A stretch of DNA of 64,000 nt. Source: Bacillus manliponensis (GTDB taxonomy: Bacteria > Bacillota > Bacilli > Bacillales > Bacillaceae_G). The first letter of the stretch is position 1. Each line of letters begins with the position of its first letter. The stretch lies in NCBI RefSeq assembly GCF_000712595.1, contig NZ_JOTN01000013.1:1-64000 (forward strand). The letters are read 5' to 3'. Positions 45,198 to 55,365 of this stretch are shown piece by piece. Both the position numbers and the translations under genes were made by a program. Under the pieces are notes generated by a model. It had not been told where the DNA came from. It saw nothing but the letters and a program-made list of their open reading frames with translations, and did no database searches.

Positions 45198-46346
45198 TTA
45201 GTTTATCCCTAATAGTTCCTGCGCAACTTCTCGTTTATGGATATTCGTTGATCCTTCCATAAACTCAATCATTCGTCCATCTCGCATCCATTTTTCTAAT
45301 AATGGGTGCTCAGCAATAACAATTGGACCTAACAACTGCGTTACTTTTCTAGATACCTCATAAACTAAATTATTAGCCATCCACTTTGCCATTGAAGAAG
45401 TTTTTGGATTAAAAATATTCTGATCAACTTCATTTGCAGCACGGTAAACTAATCTTCTTGTTCTTTCAACCTTCCATTGTAACTCATCTAGCATAAGCTC
45501 TTGTCTTACATTTACTTTTACATTATCCCTTACATAATCTAATATTGCTCTACACGTTCCTATTGCAATTGAAGATGTAGAAGGACGCATCCTAAAAAAC
45601 ACTTTCATTGCACCTCTTAATCCTCTTTGAAGAGGTGATTTAGTTAGACCGATAATTTGTGATTGATTTACTTCTAGACCACGATAGATGGTATGACCTA
45701 GTCTAGCAACTCTCATACCTAACGTTCGTCCATATTCTCTCTCAACAGTATTATGACCTTTGAATTGATCTTCATGGATTAAAAAGCTTTGAATAGCAAA
45801 TTGATTATTTTTAGACCCCATTTTTGTAAATGTAAGTGCCCATTGAGCTCTCTCTGCGTTTGCTATATATTTCTTTTCTCCATTCATTACATAAGTTTCA
45901 TCATCTTTCTTAATAGAAACCGTTTCTATTGCTGCAATGTCTGATCCGGCATTTGGCTCGGTTAAATTAAATGCTGTCCAAATTGGTTCTGAAGTCATAA
46001 AAGATGAGAAAAATTTATCTTGTTGTTCCTTCGTACCTAGCTCTTGTAATATTGGCCCTAATAATTGTGGTCCTGGCATTGATAACATCATAGCAGGGTC
46101 TCCGTATGCTAACTCCTCTGTACATACCGCTAGCTCAATGGATGAATCTCCATAAAAATCTCCCTCTTTGGTCTTGATGCCACTATAACCATACTCTTTT
46201 GGCACACCTAAGCGCCATAGAGGCTGAAAGGTTGAGTATTGTTGAAGATACTTTGTAGGCAAATCCCTATTCTTATCAGCTTCTAAAGCATAACTCCTTA
46301 ACTCTAATGCGTACTCTTTTACTCCATCTCTGAGTGAATCCAACAA
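45198..46346 (-). CDS. acyl-CoA dehydrogenase-family flavoenzyme
   Basis: Full-length ACAD, paralogue of 11329: AFNLTEPNAGSDIAAIE for FAD, and RMIEFMEGSTNIHKREVAQE with the catalytic Glu. AAGGGGG and spacing favour a TTG start at 46346 (382 aa) over the ATG at 46385, which lies within the upstream gene. Probably works with the half-size ACAD at 46351 on a carrier-bound thioester. Confidence 0.85.
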   Translation of the reverse strand: MLDSLRDGVKEYALELRSYALEADKNRDLPTKYLQQYSTFQPLWRLGVPKEYGYSGIKTKEGDFYGDSSIELAVCTEELAYGDPAMMLSMPGPQLLGPILQELGTKEQQDKFFSSFMTSEPIWTAFNLTEPNAGSDIAAIETVSIKKDDETYVMNGEKKYIANAERAQWALTFTKMGSKNNQFAIQSFLIHEDQFKGHNTVEREYGRTLGMRVARLGHTIYRGLEVNQSQIIGLTKSPLQRGLRGAMKVFFRMRPSTSSIAIGTCRAILDYVRDNVKVNVRQELMLDELQWKVERTRRLVYRAANEVDQNIFNPKTSSMAKWMANNLVYEVSRKVTQLLGPIVIAEHPLLEKWMRDGRMIEFMEGSTNIHKREVAQELLGIN

Positions 46347-46350
46347 TGCT

Positions 46351-47088
46351 TTAAACCCCCTTAAATATTGATAAGTGATGAACATTTAGGAAATTATCAA
46401 TAATTGAATTATTCTCTAAACCATAAGCCCCAAATAATGGGAGGATTCTATCGACTAACTCACTATTATTTTCCAACATAAAGTCGATTTGTTTAAAATA
46501 CTTCTGATATTCTAGTCCATTTGAATGAACCTGACTTGATAACTCCCTTAAGAACAGTACATTACCATCAAATTCACTACTAACCGTAACAAATGTATCA
46601 TAGACCATTTGATGTTTGGAGATGGGAATTCCAAATGTCTTTCGTTCTTTTACATATTCTTTACATAATTGTAAGATAGTTTCAATAGATTTCAACACAT
46701 AAGATGCTAATATCAATTTATAGTGTAATCCATATAACCATAAAATTTTTTGTTCTTGTGTTGAAGCCTGCTCTATCTTCGTATAATTTTCCACTTTTCT
46801 TAATGCAAGAATATAAGAGTCTTTATTACAAATAGGTACACTTTCATGAAAAAGTACCTTATACCAAACATTATTATCTAAATAGAAGACCACACCCTCT
46901 GCTAAGTGATCTAGAAACAAGAAGGTATCACCGACTTTTGATCCTAAACTAACATTAGGAACCTCTAATTTTTTTGATAACTCTTGTTCCACAGCAAGTA
47001 GTTCATCATAAAGACTTTTATCATGTTCATTATCAATAATCAGATTAATTTTTTCAGAAATACCTTTGGTTTTCAGCATAAAGTTCAT
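46351..47088 (-). CDS. half-size acyl-CoA dehydrogenase-like protein
   Basis: 245 aa, similar in layout to 28462 (CKEYVKERKTFGIPISKHQM, PLFGAYGLENNSIIDNFLNV). It covers the C-terminal ACAD domain only. Directly followed by a full ACAD, it makes a heteromeric enzyme likely. GAGG about nine bases before the ATG; its start overlaps the decarboxylase stop by four bases. Confidence 0.72.
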   Translation of the reverse strand: MNFMLKTKGISEKINLIIDNEHDKSLYDELLAVEQELSKKLEVPNVSLGSKVGDTFLFLDHLAEGVVFYLDNNVWYKVLFHESVPICNKDSYILALRKVENYTKIEQASTQEQKILWLYGLHYKLILASYVLKSIETILQLCKEYVKERKTFGIPISKHQMVYDTFVTVSSEFDGNVLFLRELSSQVHSNGLEYQKYFKQIDFMLENNSELVDRILPLFGAYGLENNSIIDNFLNVHHLSIFKGV

Positions 47089-48374
47089 GTATTCAGTACC
47101 TCCTCAACTTCTTGAAATTCCCGTATATCTGGAGAATCATATTCTGTATTCTCTCGAATGACCATATAGTTATCCTGCTGTACCAAGACTTCTACTGGGA
47201 GATAGTGACTTAAAAACAAAACAGGACTAGCCGTTAATCCATATGCACCAGCATTTAAAATACCAATCAGGTCACCTGTCTGCGTTTGAGGAAGTTTAAT
47301 CTTTTTTGCAATAAGGTCATTGGGTGTACATAAAGGACCTGAGATGTAATATTCTATTTCTGGCTCTTCATCATATTTATTTAAAACTTTAATTGGAAAA
47401 TTCTTTTTTAAAGCATTCCCCATACCTCCCGCGGCCATATGATGATGTGTGCCGCCATCAACAGTTAAAAATTCAAAATTTTTAGATATCTTTTTATATA
47501 ACACTTCTGTTACATATACCCCACTCTCACCAACTACATATCTACCTGATTCTAAAAAGATAGGGATTTTAGCTCCAACCTCTTTGTGAAAAATTGGGAT
47601 CAACTCGGATAATTTCTTAGATATATCCTCCAAATCAAGTGTACTTTCATTTGGGAAATATGGAATGCCCATGCCTCCACCAATATCAACGAACTCTAAA
47701 TCTACCTGATATTCTTTAATAACTTTCTTTGCTAGATTTAAAACATGAGATGTATTTTCTATAAAAACATCACTAGCGAGGATTCGGGTACCATTATATA
47801 CATGAATCCCTACTATCTTTACATTTTTCAACGATGTTTCTAGAGCAAATATTTCTGATAATTGCTCTTCATCAATCCCAAATTGCCTTGGTTTTCCTCC
47901 CATAGTTAATTTAGAGCCTTTAGCTGACACGCTGGGATTTAGTCGTACACCTACTTTAATTTCTCTACCTTTTTCTTCTCCAATTTCATTAATTTTCTTC
48001 ATTTCTTGTAACGATTCAATAATAAAATACTTCACTCCGTATTCTAATACCCTTCTAATTTCTTTTTCAGTTTTTCCAGGACCTAAATATAGAACACGTT
48101 CTGGTGAAGCATTGATTTTCTCTACAATTTCTAATTCCTTCAAAGAACAAATTTCCAGGTTTGCCCCAAGACTATAAATAAACTTTACAATCGACGGATT
48201 GGGGTTTGCTTTTAATGAATAAAATAATTGAACATCTTTATGTAGACTATTGAGTCTCTCTACCTGATTTTTAATAATATCAGCATCGTATATATAGGCA
48301 GGTGTCCCAACTTTTTCAACTAAATCATCACATTCAATATTTCCTATTTTCAATACTTTTTTATTGTTATCCAA
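47085..48374 (-). CDS. fold-III PLP decarboxylase (BtrK/LysA-like)
   Basis: 429 aa. PLP Lys55 in FYSLKANPNPSIVKFI, GGG loop FVDIGGGMGIPYFP, and the dimer-interface SGPLCTPNDLIA. TTG start with GGAGG. The form is closest to BtrK and exosortase-associated decarboxylases, which act on aminoacyl groups held on a carrier protein. An amino acid loaded here would lose its carboxyl to give a chain amine. Confidence 0.85.
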   Translation of the reverse strand: MDNNKKVLKIGNIECDDLVEKVGTPAYIYDADIIKNQVERLNSLHKDVQLFYSLKANPNPSIVKFIYSLGANLEICSLKELEIVEKINASPERVLYLGPGKTEKEIRRVLEYGVKYFIIESLQEMKKINEIGEEKGREIKVGVRLNPSVSAKGSKLTMGGKPRQFGIDEEQLSEIFALETSLKNVKIVGIHVYNGTRILASDVFIENTSHVLNLAKKVIKEYQVDLEFVDIGGGMGIPYFPNESTLDLEDISKKLSELIPIFHKEVGAKIPIFLESGRYVVGESGVYVTEVLYKKISKNFEFLTVDGGTHHHMAAGGMGNALKKNFPIKVLNKYDEEPEIEYYISGPLCTPNDLIAKKIKLPQTQTGDLIGILNAGAYGLTASPVLFLSHYLPVEVLVQQDNYMVIRENTEYDSPDIREFQEVEEVLNT

Positions 48375-49244
48375 CTAAATCGCTACCTCCTTAATCCCCA
48401 ATAAATAATTAGCGTTCCCTTGAAATATCCTCTCCCAAGTTCCCGATTCAATTACAATCTTATTATCATCTAGATGACTTTTAATTTCTTTAAAACGATT
48501 TAGGCTATCTATCATAGAACACATTGGATAATCTGTGCCCCAAATAAGTTTATTAACAACCTCATGCTTTTTAGCTAATCTAATTATGTTAGAAATTGTG
48601 CTAATAGATTGGTAAGAAGAAACTATTGATAAATCTGCATAAACATTTTCATAGCGCTTTAACAATTCTAGTGTATCCTCAATCCATGGCCACCCCATAT
48701 GAGCAATCACGATTTTTAATTTAGGAAAATTACTTAGTACCTTATCCAGTAATATAGGATGACAGTAACGTAAGTTAGCTTGTTTAATAGGTGTATATCC
48801 CATATGTACCAAAATGGGAAGTTCACGCTCTATGGCATCTTCATAAATTGGGTACCACCCCTGATCATTAGGAGACATATTTAAATAACCAAATGCTAAT
48901 TTATAACCTTTAAGATTATAGTTTACTAATTCCTTTTGTAAATCCCCCTTACATAAGGTATTATCCATACCATCAAAAGAAGCAAATCCTATAAAACGTG
49001 TTGGGTTTTCTTTACATATGTTGGACACATATTCATTGGTAACGTGTACACCCAAAGTACGTTTAGCATTAAACCCTAGCAATACTGCTTTTTGAACATT
49101 ACTTCTATCCATTTCCTGAATTAGTCTTCCTATATCAACTTCCATATTTTCAGTGTTTTTATTACAAGGAGTCATCATTTGAGATGCAAAATCTTCTGTA
49201 TACTCATCATGTAATCTGCCTATATGAACATGAAAATCAATCAA
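48375..49244 (-). CDS. amidohydrolase-2 family (ACMSD-like) metal-dependent hydrolase/decarboxylase
   Basis: About 290 aa. The metal ligands are in IDFHVHIG, ILVHMGYTP, VIAHMGWPW and LIWGTDYPM. The start is TTG 49244: GGAGGTG precedes it inside a longer frame. Relatives are decarboxylases or lactone/amide hydrolases. The role here is not clear, but it may hydrolyse an amide or decarboxylate a carboxy-heterocycle. Confidence 0.8.
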   Translation of the reverse strand: MIDFHVHIGRLHDEYTEDFASQMMTPCNKNTENMEVDIGRLIQEMDRSNVQKAVLLGFNAKRTLGVHVTNEYVSNICKENPTRFIGFASFDGMDNTLCKGDLQKELVNYNLKGYKLAFGYLNMSPNDQGWYPIYEDAIERELPILVHMGYTPIKQANLRYCHPILLDKVLSNFPKLKIVIAHMGWPWIEDTLELLKRYENVYADLSIVSSYQSISTISNIIRLAKKHEVVNKLIWGTDYPMCSMIDSLNRFKEIKSHLDDNKIVIESGTWERIFQGNANYLLGIKEVAI

Positions 49245-49276
49245 GCAATCACCTCCTTTCATTAAATACACTTAGG

Positions 49277-52126
49277 TTAGTTATACGTTAAATCTAAAGT
49301 ATTTTTCAAAAACATACCGGTTATTGAGCTATCTACCCGACAGATATCCTCTGGTGTTCCCACAGCAACTACCTCGCCACCATTTTCACCACCATTTGGC
49401 CCCATATCAATAATATAATCAGCAGTTTTAATAACGTCTAAGTTATGCTCTATTACCAATACAGACGAACCTTTATCTACCAAACGTTGCAGCACCTTTA
49501 ATATTCTATTTATATCCTCTAAGTGTAATCCTGTGGTAGGCTCATCTAATATATACAGTGTCTTATTTGTAGAAGTCCTCGCTAACTCAGTAGCTAATTT
49601 AATGCGTTGTGCTTCTCCACCAGACAACGTAGTTGCTGGTTGTCCAATTTTCATATAACCTAACCCTACATTACTTAGGCTTTGTAAATATCTCATTATT
49701 TTAGGATGATCCTTGAAGAACTCCATAGCATCAGAAACCGTCATATTTAGAACATCAGAAATATTCTTGTTTTTAAATTGAACACTTAACGTTTCTTGTG
49801 TATATCTGTTCCCTTCACAATCATCACAAACAACATACACATCTGGTAAGTAGTGCATTTCAATTTTCACAACCCCATCGCCTTTACAGGTATCACATCT
49901 ACCACCTGGTACATTGAAGCTAAAAGCTTTTTTTAGTAACCCTCTTACTTTTGCATCTGTTGTCTTGGCAAATAAATCCCTAATTTCATCAAACATACCA
50001 GTATAAGTTGCTGGGTTGGATCTTGGTGATTTTCCAATAGGAGATTGATCGATGTTAATTACTCTATCAATATGATTTAACCCTTGTATATTATCAAACA
50101 GCCCTGGTAATAACTTATGTGCCCTATTAATTTCTCTAGCTAAATGTTTATATAAAATCCCATTAATTAAGGTGCTTTTCCCTGAACCAGAAACACCTGT
50201 AATACAGGTCAGTACACCTAAAGGAATGTCAACATTGACACTTTTTAAATTATTTTCTTTAGCACCAATAATGGATAAATAATTCCCATTAGGCTTTCTT
50301 CTTTCTTTAGGTATTTCTATTTTCTTAGCACCTGATAAATATTGACTAGTTAAAGAGGGATTACCTTTTATAAATCCTTTTGGTGTATCAGCAGCAACAA
50401 TTTCTCCCCCATCTTTCCCAGCACCTTTTCCTAACTCTACAATATAATCTGCTGCTAGCATTGTATCTATATCATGTTCTACGACTATAACCATGTTTCC
50501 AAGTTCTTTTAAGCGTTTTAATGTATTTATTAAGCGTAAATTATCCCTTTGATGCAACCCAATGCTAGGTTCATCTAACACATAAATAACTCCAGATAAA
50601 GCAGATCCAATCTGAGTAGCTAATCTAATCCTTTGTGCCTCACCTCCAGATAATGTCTTAGCTTCCCTATCTAAAGTTAAATATTCTAATCCAACATCTA
50701 ATAAGAATTGAAGTCTACTTAAAATTTCGTCTAAAACTTTACTGGAAATTTCTAATTGTTTATTATCTAATTGGTCTTCAATTTGTTTAAAATATTTATA
50801 CAACTCTTCTATCGACATCTCAGATAGTTGTGAGATGTTTTTATCACCAATATACACAGCCAAACTCGATATCTTTAAACGCTTACCGTGACATACCTGA
50901 CACTTAATACTAGACATAACTTCCTCAAGCTTTTCTTTAACGCTTGCTGAGTTACTTGCACTATACCTTCTGTTTATATTAGGAATTACTCCCTCAAACG
51001 TAGAGGTATGGGTACGTTGCTTCCGGTCAGATTGGTAATCAAATAGAATCTCTTCGTTACCACTTCCATACAAAAGGATATCTCTATGCTCTGAAGGTAA
51101 ATCTTTAAATGGCGTATCTTTCAAAATCCCATAGTGTTGACATACACTATCAATTATATTGTGGTACCACTTGGCTGTACTTGTAGCCCAATTATCAAAT
51201 ACCCCATCGTTAATGGATTTATTCCAATTAGTTATTAATAAACGCGGATTAACTTGCAAAGTGGATCCTAATCCATGACACTCGTTACATGCACCATATG
51301 GGCTATTAAAAGAAAAGTTTCTAGGTGATAAATTATCAATTGAGTACCCACATGTCGAACAGGCCTGTAAACTATTAAAGAAGTAACTTTCTTTTTTCTC
51401 ATTTCCTTTGAAAGCTTCTACTAACACTTGCCCTTTTGCTTCCCGTGCAGCTCTTTTTATAGAATCTGTAATTCTTCTTTTGTTTTCTTTTAAGAAGATT
51501 ACTTTATCTATTAGAGCTTCAATAGTATGCTTCTTATTTTTATCTAAAGTTATTTTTGCACTTGGCTTAATTAGTTCGTCGTTAATTCGAACCCTTATAA
51601 ACCTCTTTTGGGATATATCACTAATTAAATTTTTAAACTCTCCTTTCCCCCCTTTAACGAGCGGCGCATAAATATATAATTCTACCCCGTCCTCTAAATC
51701 TTTTAATTTATTAATCATTTGATCAATTGATTGTGGTTGAATAGGAATATGATGTTCAGGACAGTAGGGTATTCCTATTGTAGAATATAGTATTCTAATG
51801 TAATCATAAATTTCAGTGACAGTACCTACTGTGGACCTTGGATTTTTATGGATAACCTTTTGCTCTATAGATACTGACGGGGTAAGCCCTTCAATAGAAT
51901 CAACATCCGGCTTCTCTATTTGACCTAAAAATTGCCTTGCATAAGATGATAATGAATCCACATACCTTCGATGCCCTTCAGCAAAAATTGTATCAAAAGC
52001 TAAAGATGATTTCCCCGATCCACTTACACCTGAAAATACTGTAAGGCTATCAAAGTCTAAGTCTAAACTAACATTTTTGAGATTATTTGCCCTTGCACCT
52101 CTTACTTTTATTTTTCTTTTTTTCAT
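49277..52126 (-). CDS. uvrA: UvrA excinuclease ATPase (cluster copy)
   Basis: 949 aa, full length. Two ABC ATPase sites (VFSGVSGSGKSSLAFD at about 31-46, ITGVSGSGKSTLINGI later), both signatures (TLSGGEAQRIRLATQ) and Zn fingers (ACSTCGYSIDNLSPRNFSFN; RCDTCKGDG) are intact. It recognises distorted DNA and loads UvrB. Its place directly after uvrB and the ATP-grasp gene suggests self-protection against a DNA-active product. Confidence 0.95.
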   Translation of the reverse strand: MKKRKIKVRGARANNLKNVSLDLDFDSLTVFSGVSGSGKSSLAFDTIFAEGHRRYVDSLSSYARQFLGQIEKPDVDSIEGLTPSVSIEQKVIHKNPRSTVGTVTEIYDYIRILYSTIGIPYCPEHHIPIQPQSIDQMINKLKDLEDGVELYIYAPLVKGGKGEFKNLISDISQKRFIRVRINDELIKPSAKITLDKNKKHTIEALIDKVIFLKENKRRITDSIKRAAREAKGQVLVEAFKGNEKKESYFFNSLQACSTCGYSIDNLSPRNFSFNSPYGACNECHGLGSTLQVNPRLLITNWNKSINDGVFDNWATSTAKWYHNIIDSVCQHYGILKDTPFKDLPSEHRDILLYGSGNEEILFDYQSDRKQRTHTSTFEGVIPNINRRYSASNSASVKEKLEEVMSSIKCQVCHGKRLKISSLAVYIGDKNISQLSEMSIEELYKYFKQIEDQLDNKQLEISSKVLDEILSRLQFLLDVGLEYLTLDREAKTLSGGEAQRIRLATQIGSALSGVIYVLDEPSIGLHQRDNLRLINTLKRLKELGNMVIVVEHDIDTMLAADYIVELGKGAGKDGGEIVAADTPKGFIKGNPSLTSQYLSGAKKIEIPKERRKPNGNYLSIIGAKENNLKSVNVDIPLGVLTCITGVSGSGKSTLINGILYKHLAREINRAHKLLPGLFDNIQGLNHIDRVINIDQSPIGKSPRSNPATYTGMFDEIRDLFAKTTDAKVRGLLKKAFSFNVPGGRCDTCKGDGVVKIEMHYLPDVYVVCDDCEGNRYTQETLSVQFKNKNISDVLNMTVSDAMEFFKDHPKIMRYLQSLSNVGLGYMKIGQPATTLSGGEAQRIKLATELARTSTNKTLYILDEPTTGLHLEDINRILKVLQRLVDKGSSVLVIEHNLDVIKTADYIIDMGPNGGENGGEVVAVGTPEDICRVDSSITGMFLKNTLDLTYN

Positions 52127-52149
52127 AGTGCTACCACCCTATTTTATCT

Positions 52150-53985
52150 TTAGATATTTTCTTTGAATCCTAATAAACTTCGTAAAGACCCTGTATCTTT
52201 CTTTATAATTGTTTTAGGTTTAATGCCGTTCTCTTTGTTATAAGCAATCTGTATATCTCTTCTTCGCTCTGTTTCTTCCATCGCTTCTTTAATATTCTCT
52301 GTCTTATTATCAGCAAACAAAATAACCCGACCATTTACATTCCTCGATGCTCTCCCAATTATTTGTAATAAAGCACTTTTAGATCTTAGAAAACCTCTCT
52401 TATCAGCGCCTATTACACTAACCAAAGATACTTCTGGTAAATCCAATCCTTCTCTTAAAAGATTAATTCCCACAAGGACATCAAACTCTCCCATTCTAAA
52501 AGAACGGATAATCTCTGATCTTTCGATATTCTCTATTTCAGAATGTAAATAAGCGGATTTAATCTTTAAAGCGCTCAACTCTTGTGTTATTTTTTCGGCC
52601 TGTTTTTTTGTTAGAGCTATAACCAATACTCTTTCGTTCTTATTAATAGTTTTGTTAATCTCTTGAACAAGATATTGGAAATAATCCCCACTACTCTTCA
52701 GCTCTATTTTTGGATCAACCAAACCAGTCGGACGAATAACTTGTTCAGCAAATATCTTACTAGCTTCTAGCTCATAGTTCCCTGGAGTAGCAGACATAAA
52801 TATCAACTTTTTAGTATGATCCATAAACTCATCAAAAGTAGGTGGTCTATTATCTAAAGTAGATGGTAATCGGTACCCATAATCTATTAGACTTCTTTTT
52901 CGAGATTGATCCCCAGCATACATAGCTCGAAGTTGTGGTAATAACACATGGGACTCATCAATAACCGTTAAATAATTGGAATCAAAATAATCTGTTAAAT
53001 TAAAGCATCGTGAGCCCTTCTCTCTGTTTTGCATATACCTAGAATAATTTTCAATACCTACACAATATCCTGTATTTTTTAACATCTCTAAGTCATAAAG
53101 AGTTCTTTTCTCTAACCTTTCCGCTTCTATAATATGACCTAAATTTCTTAAATAGTTAATTTGTTCTCGTAAATCCTGTTCAATAAGTGGAACCGCATTT
53201 TCAATTTGCTTAGATGTAGCTACAAAGCTACTTGCTGCAAAAATATGCACTTCTTCCAAAGCCTCTAAAATTTCCTCGGTAAGGGGATGAATAGCTAAAA
53301 TTTCTTCTAATTCATCTCCAAAAAATGTTAATCTGATTGCTTCTTTTTTCCCCATTGGGTATACATCTATAACGCCACCGCTTAATCTAAAGTTTCCAGG
53401 TTTTAATTCGATGTCATTTCTTGTGTATTGATTATCAATAAGCATTTTAATAACTTGTTCATACCTATAGGAAAAATATCCGTCCGCTTCAATGGAAAGG
53501 ACAAAAGAGCTGGTACTAAAATCTTGTGGCGAACTCATAGGATATAAACATGAAATACTTGCGACTACAATGACGTCTGTACGTTTCAAGAGACTATCCA
53601 TAACAGAATGCCTCATTCGTTCAATTTCCTCATTAACTTTAGAATCTTTTTCAATAAACAAATCTTTATGAGGGATATAAGCTTCTGGTTGATAATAATC
53701 ATAATAACTAACAAAATATTCCACAGCGTTATTAGGAAATAATTCTTTCAATTCACTCCACAATTGAGCTACTAACGTCTTATTATGTGCAATGATTAAA
53801 GTCTGCCGATTAAGTTTTTGAATTATATTTGCTATAGTAAATGTCTTGCCAGTACCAGTCGCTCCTTTTAACAATAACCTCTCTTCTTCAGACTCAATCC
53901 CATCAATTAACTTTTTTATTGCTTGTGGTTGATCTCCCATTGGTTTAAACGAAGATTGCAACTCAAAGTCAATTACCGTTCTCAT
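52150..53985 (-). CDS. uvrB: UvrB helicase lacking the C-terminal UVR motif (cluster copy)
   Basis: 611 aa versus about 660 for housekeeping UvrB. Walker A GATGTGKT (41-48), beta-hairpin YDYYQPEAYIPHKD and helicase motifs (TVIDESHVLLPQ, LLREGLDLPEVSLVSVIGAD) are intact. It ends DTGSLRSLLGFKENI and lacks the UvrC-binding helical UVR motif. Such a protein could bind lesions with UvrA without recruiting UvrC in the usual way. Cotranscribed with uvrA 23 bp downstream. Confidence 0.95.
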   Translation of the reverse strand: MRTVIDFELQSSFKPMGDQPQAIKKLIDGIESEEERLLLKGATGTGKTFTIANIIQKLNRQTLIIAHNKTLVAQLWSELKELFPNNAVEYFVSYYDYYQPEAYIPHKDLFIEKDSKVNEEIERMRHSVMDSLLKRTDVIVVASISCLYPMSSPQDFSTSSFVLSIEADGYFSYRYEQVIKMLIDNQYTRNDIELKPGNFRLSGGVIDVYPMGKKEAIRLTFFGDELEEILAIHPLTEEILEALEEVHIFAASSFVATSKQIENAVPLIEQDLREQINYLRNLGHIIEAERLEKRTLYDLEMLKNTGYCVGIENYSRYMQNREKGSRCFNLTDYFDSNYLTVIDESHVLLPQLRAMYAGDQSRKRSLIDYGYRLPSTLDNRPPTFDEFMDHTKKLIFMSATPGNYELEASKIFAEQVIRPTGLVDPKIELKSSGDYFQYLVQEINKTINKNERVLVIALTKKQAEKITQELSALKIKSAYLHSEIENIERSEIIRSFRMGEFDVLVGINLLREGLDLPEVSLVSVIGADKRGFLRSKSALLQIIGRASRNVNGRVILFADNKTENIKEAMEETERRRDIQIAYNKENGIKPKTIIKKDTGSLRSLLGFKENI

Positions 53986-54009
53986 TATGAATCCCCTTTA
54001 TCTTTATCT

Positions 54010-55356
54010 TTATCTTTCCACACTAAAATCACTTAAAAATTCTTTCAATTTTTTAGTCATTTCCTCACAATGTTGCATTGAACGACCTAAAATAATAGTA
54101 TATAACCTCCCTTTTTTATTGATTCCTAGATTCAACGTAGAAAAACCATTAATAATGACACCGTATCCTTTTTCTTTAGTGTACAAGATACTATTTAGTT
54201 CCTTTTTAATTTTATTAAAAGGTACCAATTCTTTTAGTGTAATTTCTAAAGGGATAGCAGTAAAAAACGTCTCTGGTTCAAAAAAACTTTCAACAATTTC
54301 ATTTTGATAAGTTGCCATATTGAATCTAGCATTTATTTCGACACACGGATACAATAACCCTTTCCTATCAATCATTGCATCTACTCCAACAACCCCATAA
54401 TATCCACTTTCAGCTAACTGCTTACCGATAACCTTATATGCTCTTTCTAATTCAGCTTCTTGTTCCGAAGTTAAATTAACCGGTAATTTATGACCAAGGT
54501 GTACTCCCTTATAAACTAGAGCCTCCCGAACCGAGGTAAATGTCACATTACCCTTTCTATCTATTAAAAATTGATAATTAAGATCTCTTTCTTTCTCAAT
54601 CCAACTTTCTAGTAACATTTCTATATTGGTATGTCCCTTTTTCTTTGAAGACCTTCTCAACAAATTCATAATGCTATTAAACTTATTCTCTGAATCTATT
54701 AAAACCATTCCTTTTCCAGAAACCCCCATAGAATCTTTTAATACTAGGGGTTTTTCACCTAGTTGTTTTCTAATCTTTTTATAATTTCCTTCTAGCTCAT
54801 CAAGGCTTCGACTAACAGTTCCTGTCACTTGCCTAAGTTCAAATTTCTCACTAAGTTCCCAACTATATAACTTACTATTAACTTCTTGACATACGTTTGC
54901 TTTCGGTGTAGTAAGAGGTATTGAAGTTCTAATAGATATCTCTTCTTCAAGTTGTGATGTTCCGTAAGGTAATAAACTATATTTATTTTCTACATTCATT
55001 TTTTGTAAAAGGTTTGTACTTTCCTTATTCCATAAAATCGTTTCAGAAATATTAATATCTGGATTATCTACATGGAAATTTAAAACCTCTGGAATAAACC
55101 CTCGAATTTCTTCAATATATTGTGCATAATCTTCATCTACAGTATCTTTTAAGCAAACAATATCGTTTTGACCTGCTAAAAAAAGTCCCATTTCACCAAT
55201 TTTATTTACTAACGGTTGTGATTTTGAAATGTTACTTCCGGGTAAAGTAATAACGTCCTCTTTACCCCAATGTTGTTCTACTTCAACATTACCTAACCAA
55301 ATAAAATTTTCGTCTTCTCTACTGATACACTTTTTTAGTTCATCATAAAAAGCCAT
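54010..55356 (-). CDS. ATP-grasp ligase (BtrJ-like)
   Basis: 448 aa. A pre-ATP-grasp-like region (GLFLAGQNDIVCLKDTVDED) precedes the ATP-grasp core (GEKPLVLKDSMGVSGKGMVL, YGVVGVDAMIDRKG, CVEINARFNM with metal ligands). BtrJ-type enzymes couple an amino acid to a carrier-protein thiol or amine. It could load the substrate for the BtrK-like decarboxylase, or form an amide. AGGAGG site. First of the uvrB-uvrA segment. Confidence 0.8.
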   Translation of the reverse strand: MAFYDELKKCISREDENFIWLGNVEVEQHWGKEDVITLPGSNISKSQPLVNKIGEMGLFLAGQNDIVCLKDTVDEDYAQYIEEIRGFIPEVLNFHVDNPDINISETILWNKESTNLLQKMNVENKYSLLPYGTSQLEEEISIRTSIPLTTPKANVCQEVNSKLYSWELSEKFELRQVTGTVSRSLDELEGNYKKIRKQLGEKPLVLKDSMGVSGKGMVLIDSENKFNSIMNLLRRSSKKKGHTNIEMLLESWIEKERDLNYQFLIDRKGNVTFTSVREALVYKGVHLGHKLPVNLTSEQEAELERAYKVIGKQLAESGYYGVVGVDAMIDRKGLLYPCVEINARFNMATYQNEIVESFFEPETFFTAIPLEITLKELVPFNKIKKELNSILYTKEKGYGVIINGFSTLNLGINKKGRLYTIILGRSMQHCEEMTKKLKEFLSDFSVER

Positions 55357-55365
55357 ATACTCCTC

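Noticed and set aside
49277-53985. Housekeeping uvrBA operon that the cluster merely flanks
   Set aside because: The genes lie inside a tightly spaced biosynthetic operon and UvrB is shortened. I favour a cluster copy, but only a genome-wide search can settle it.
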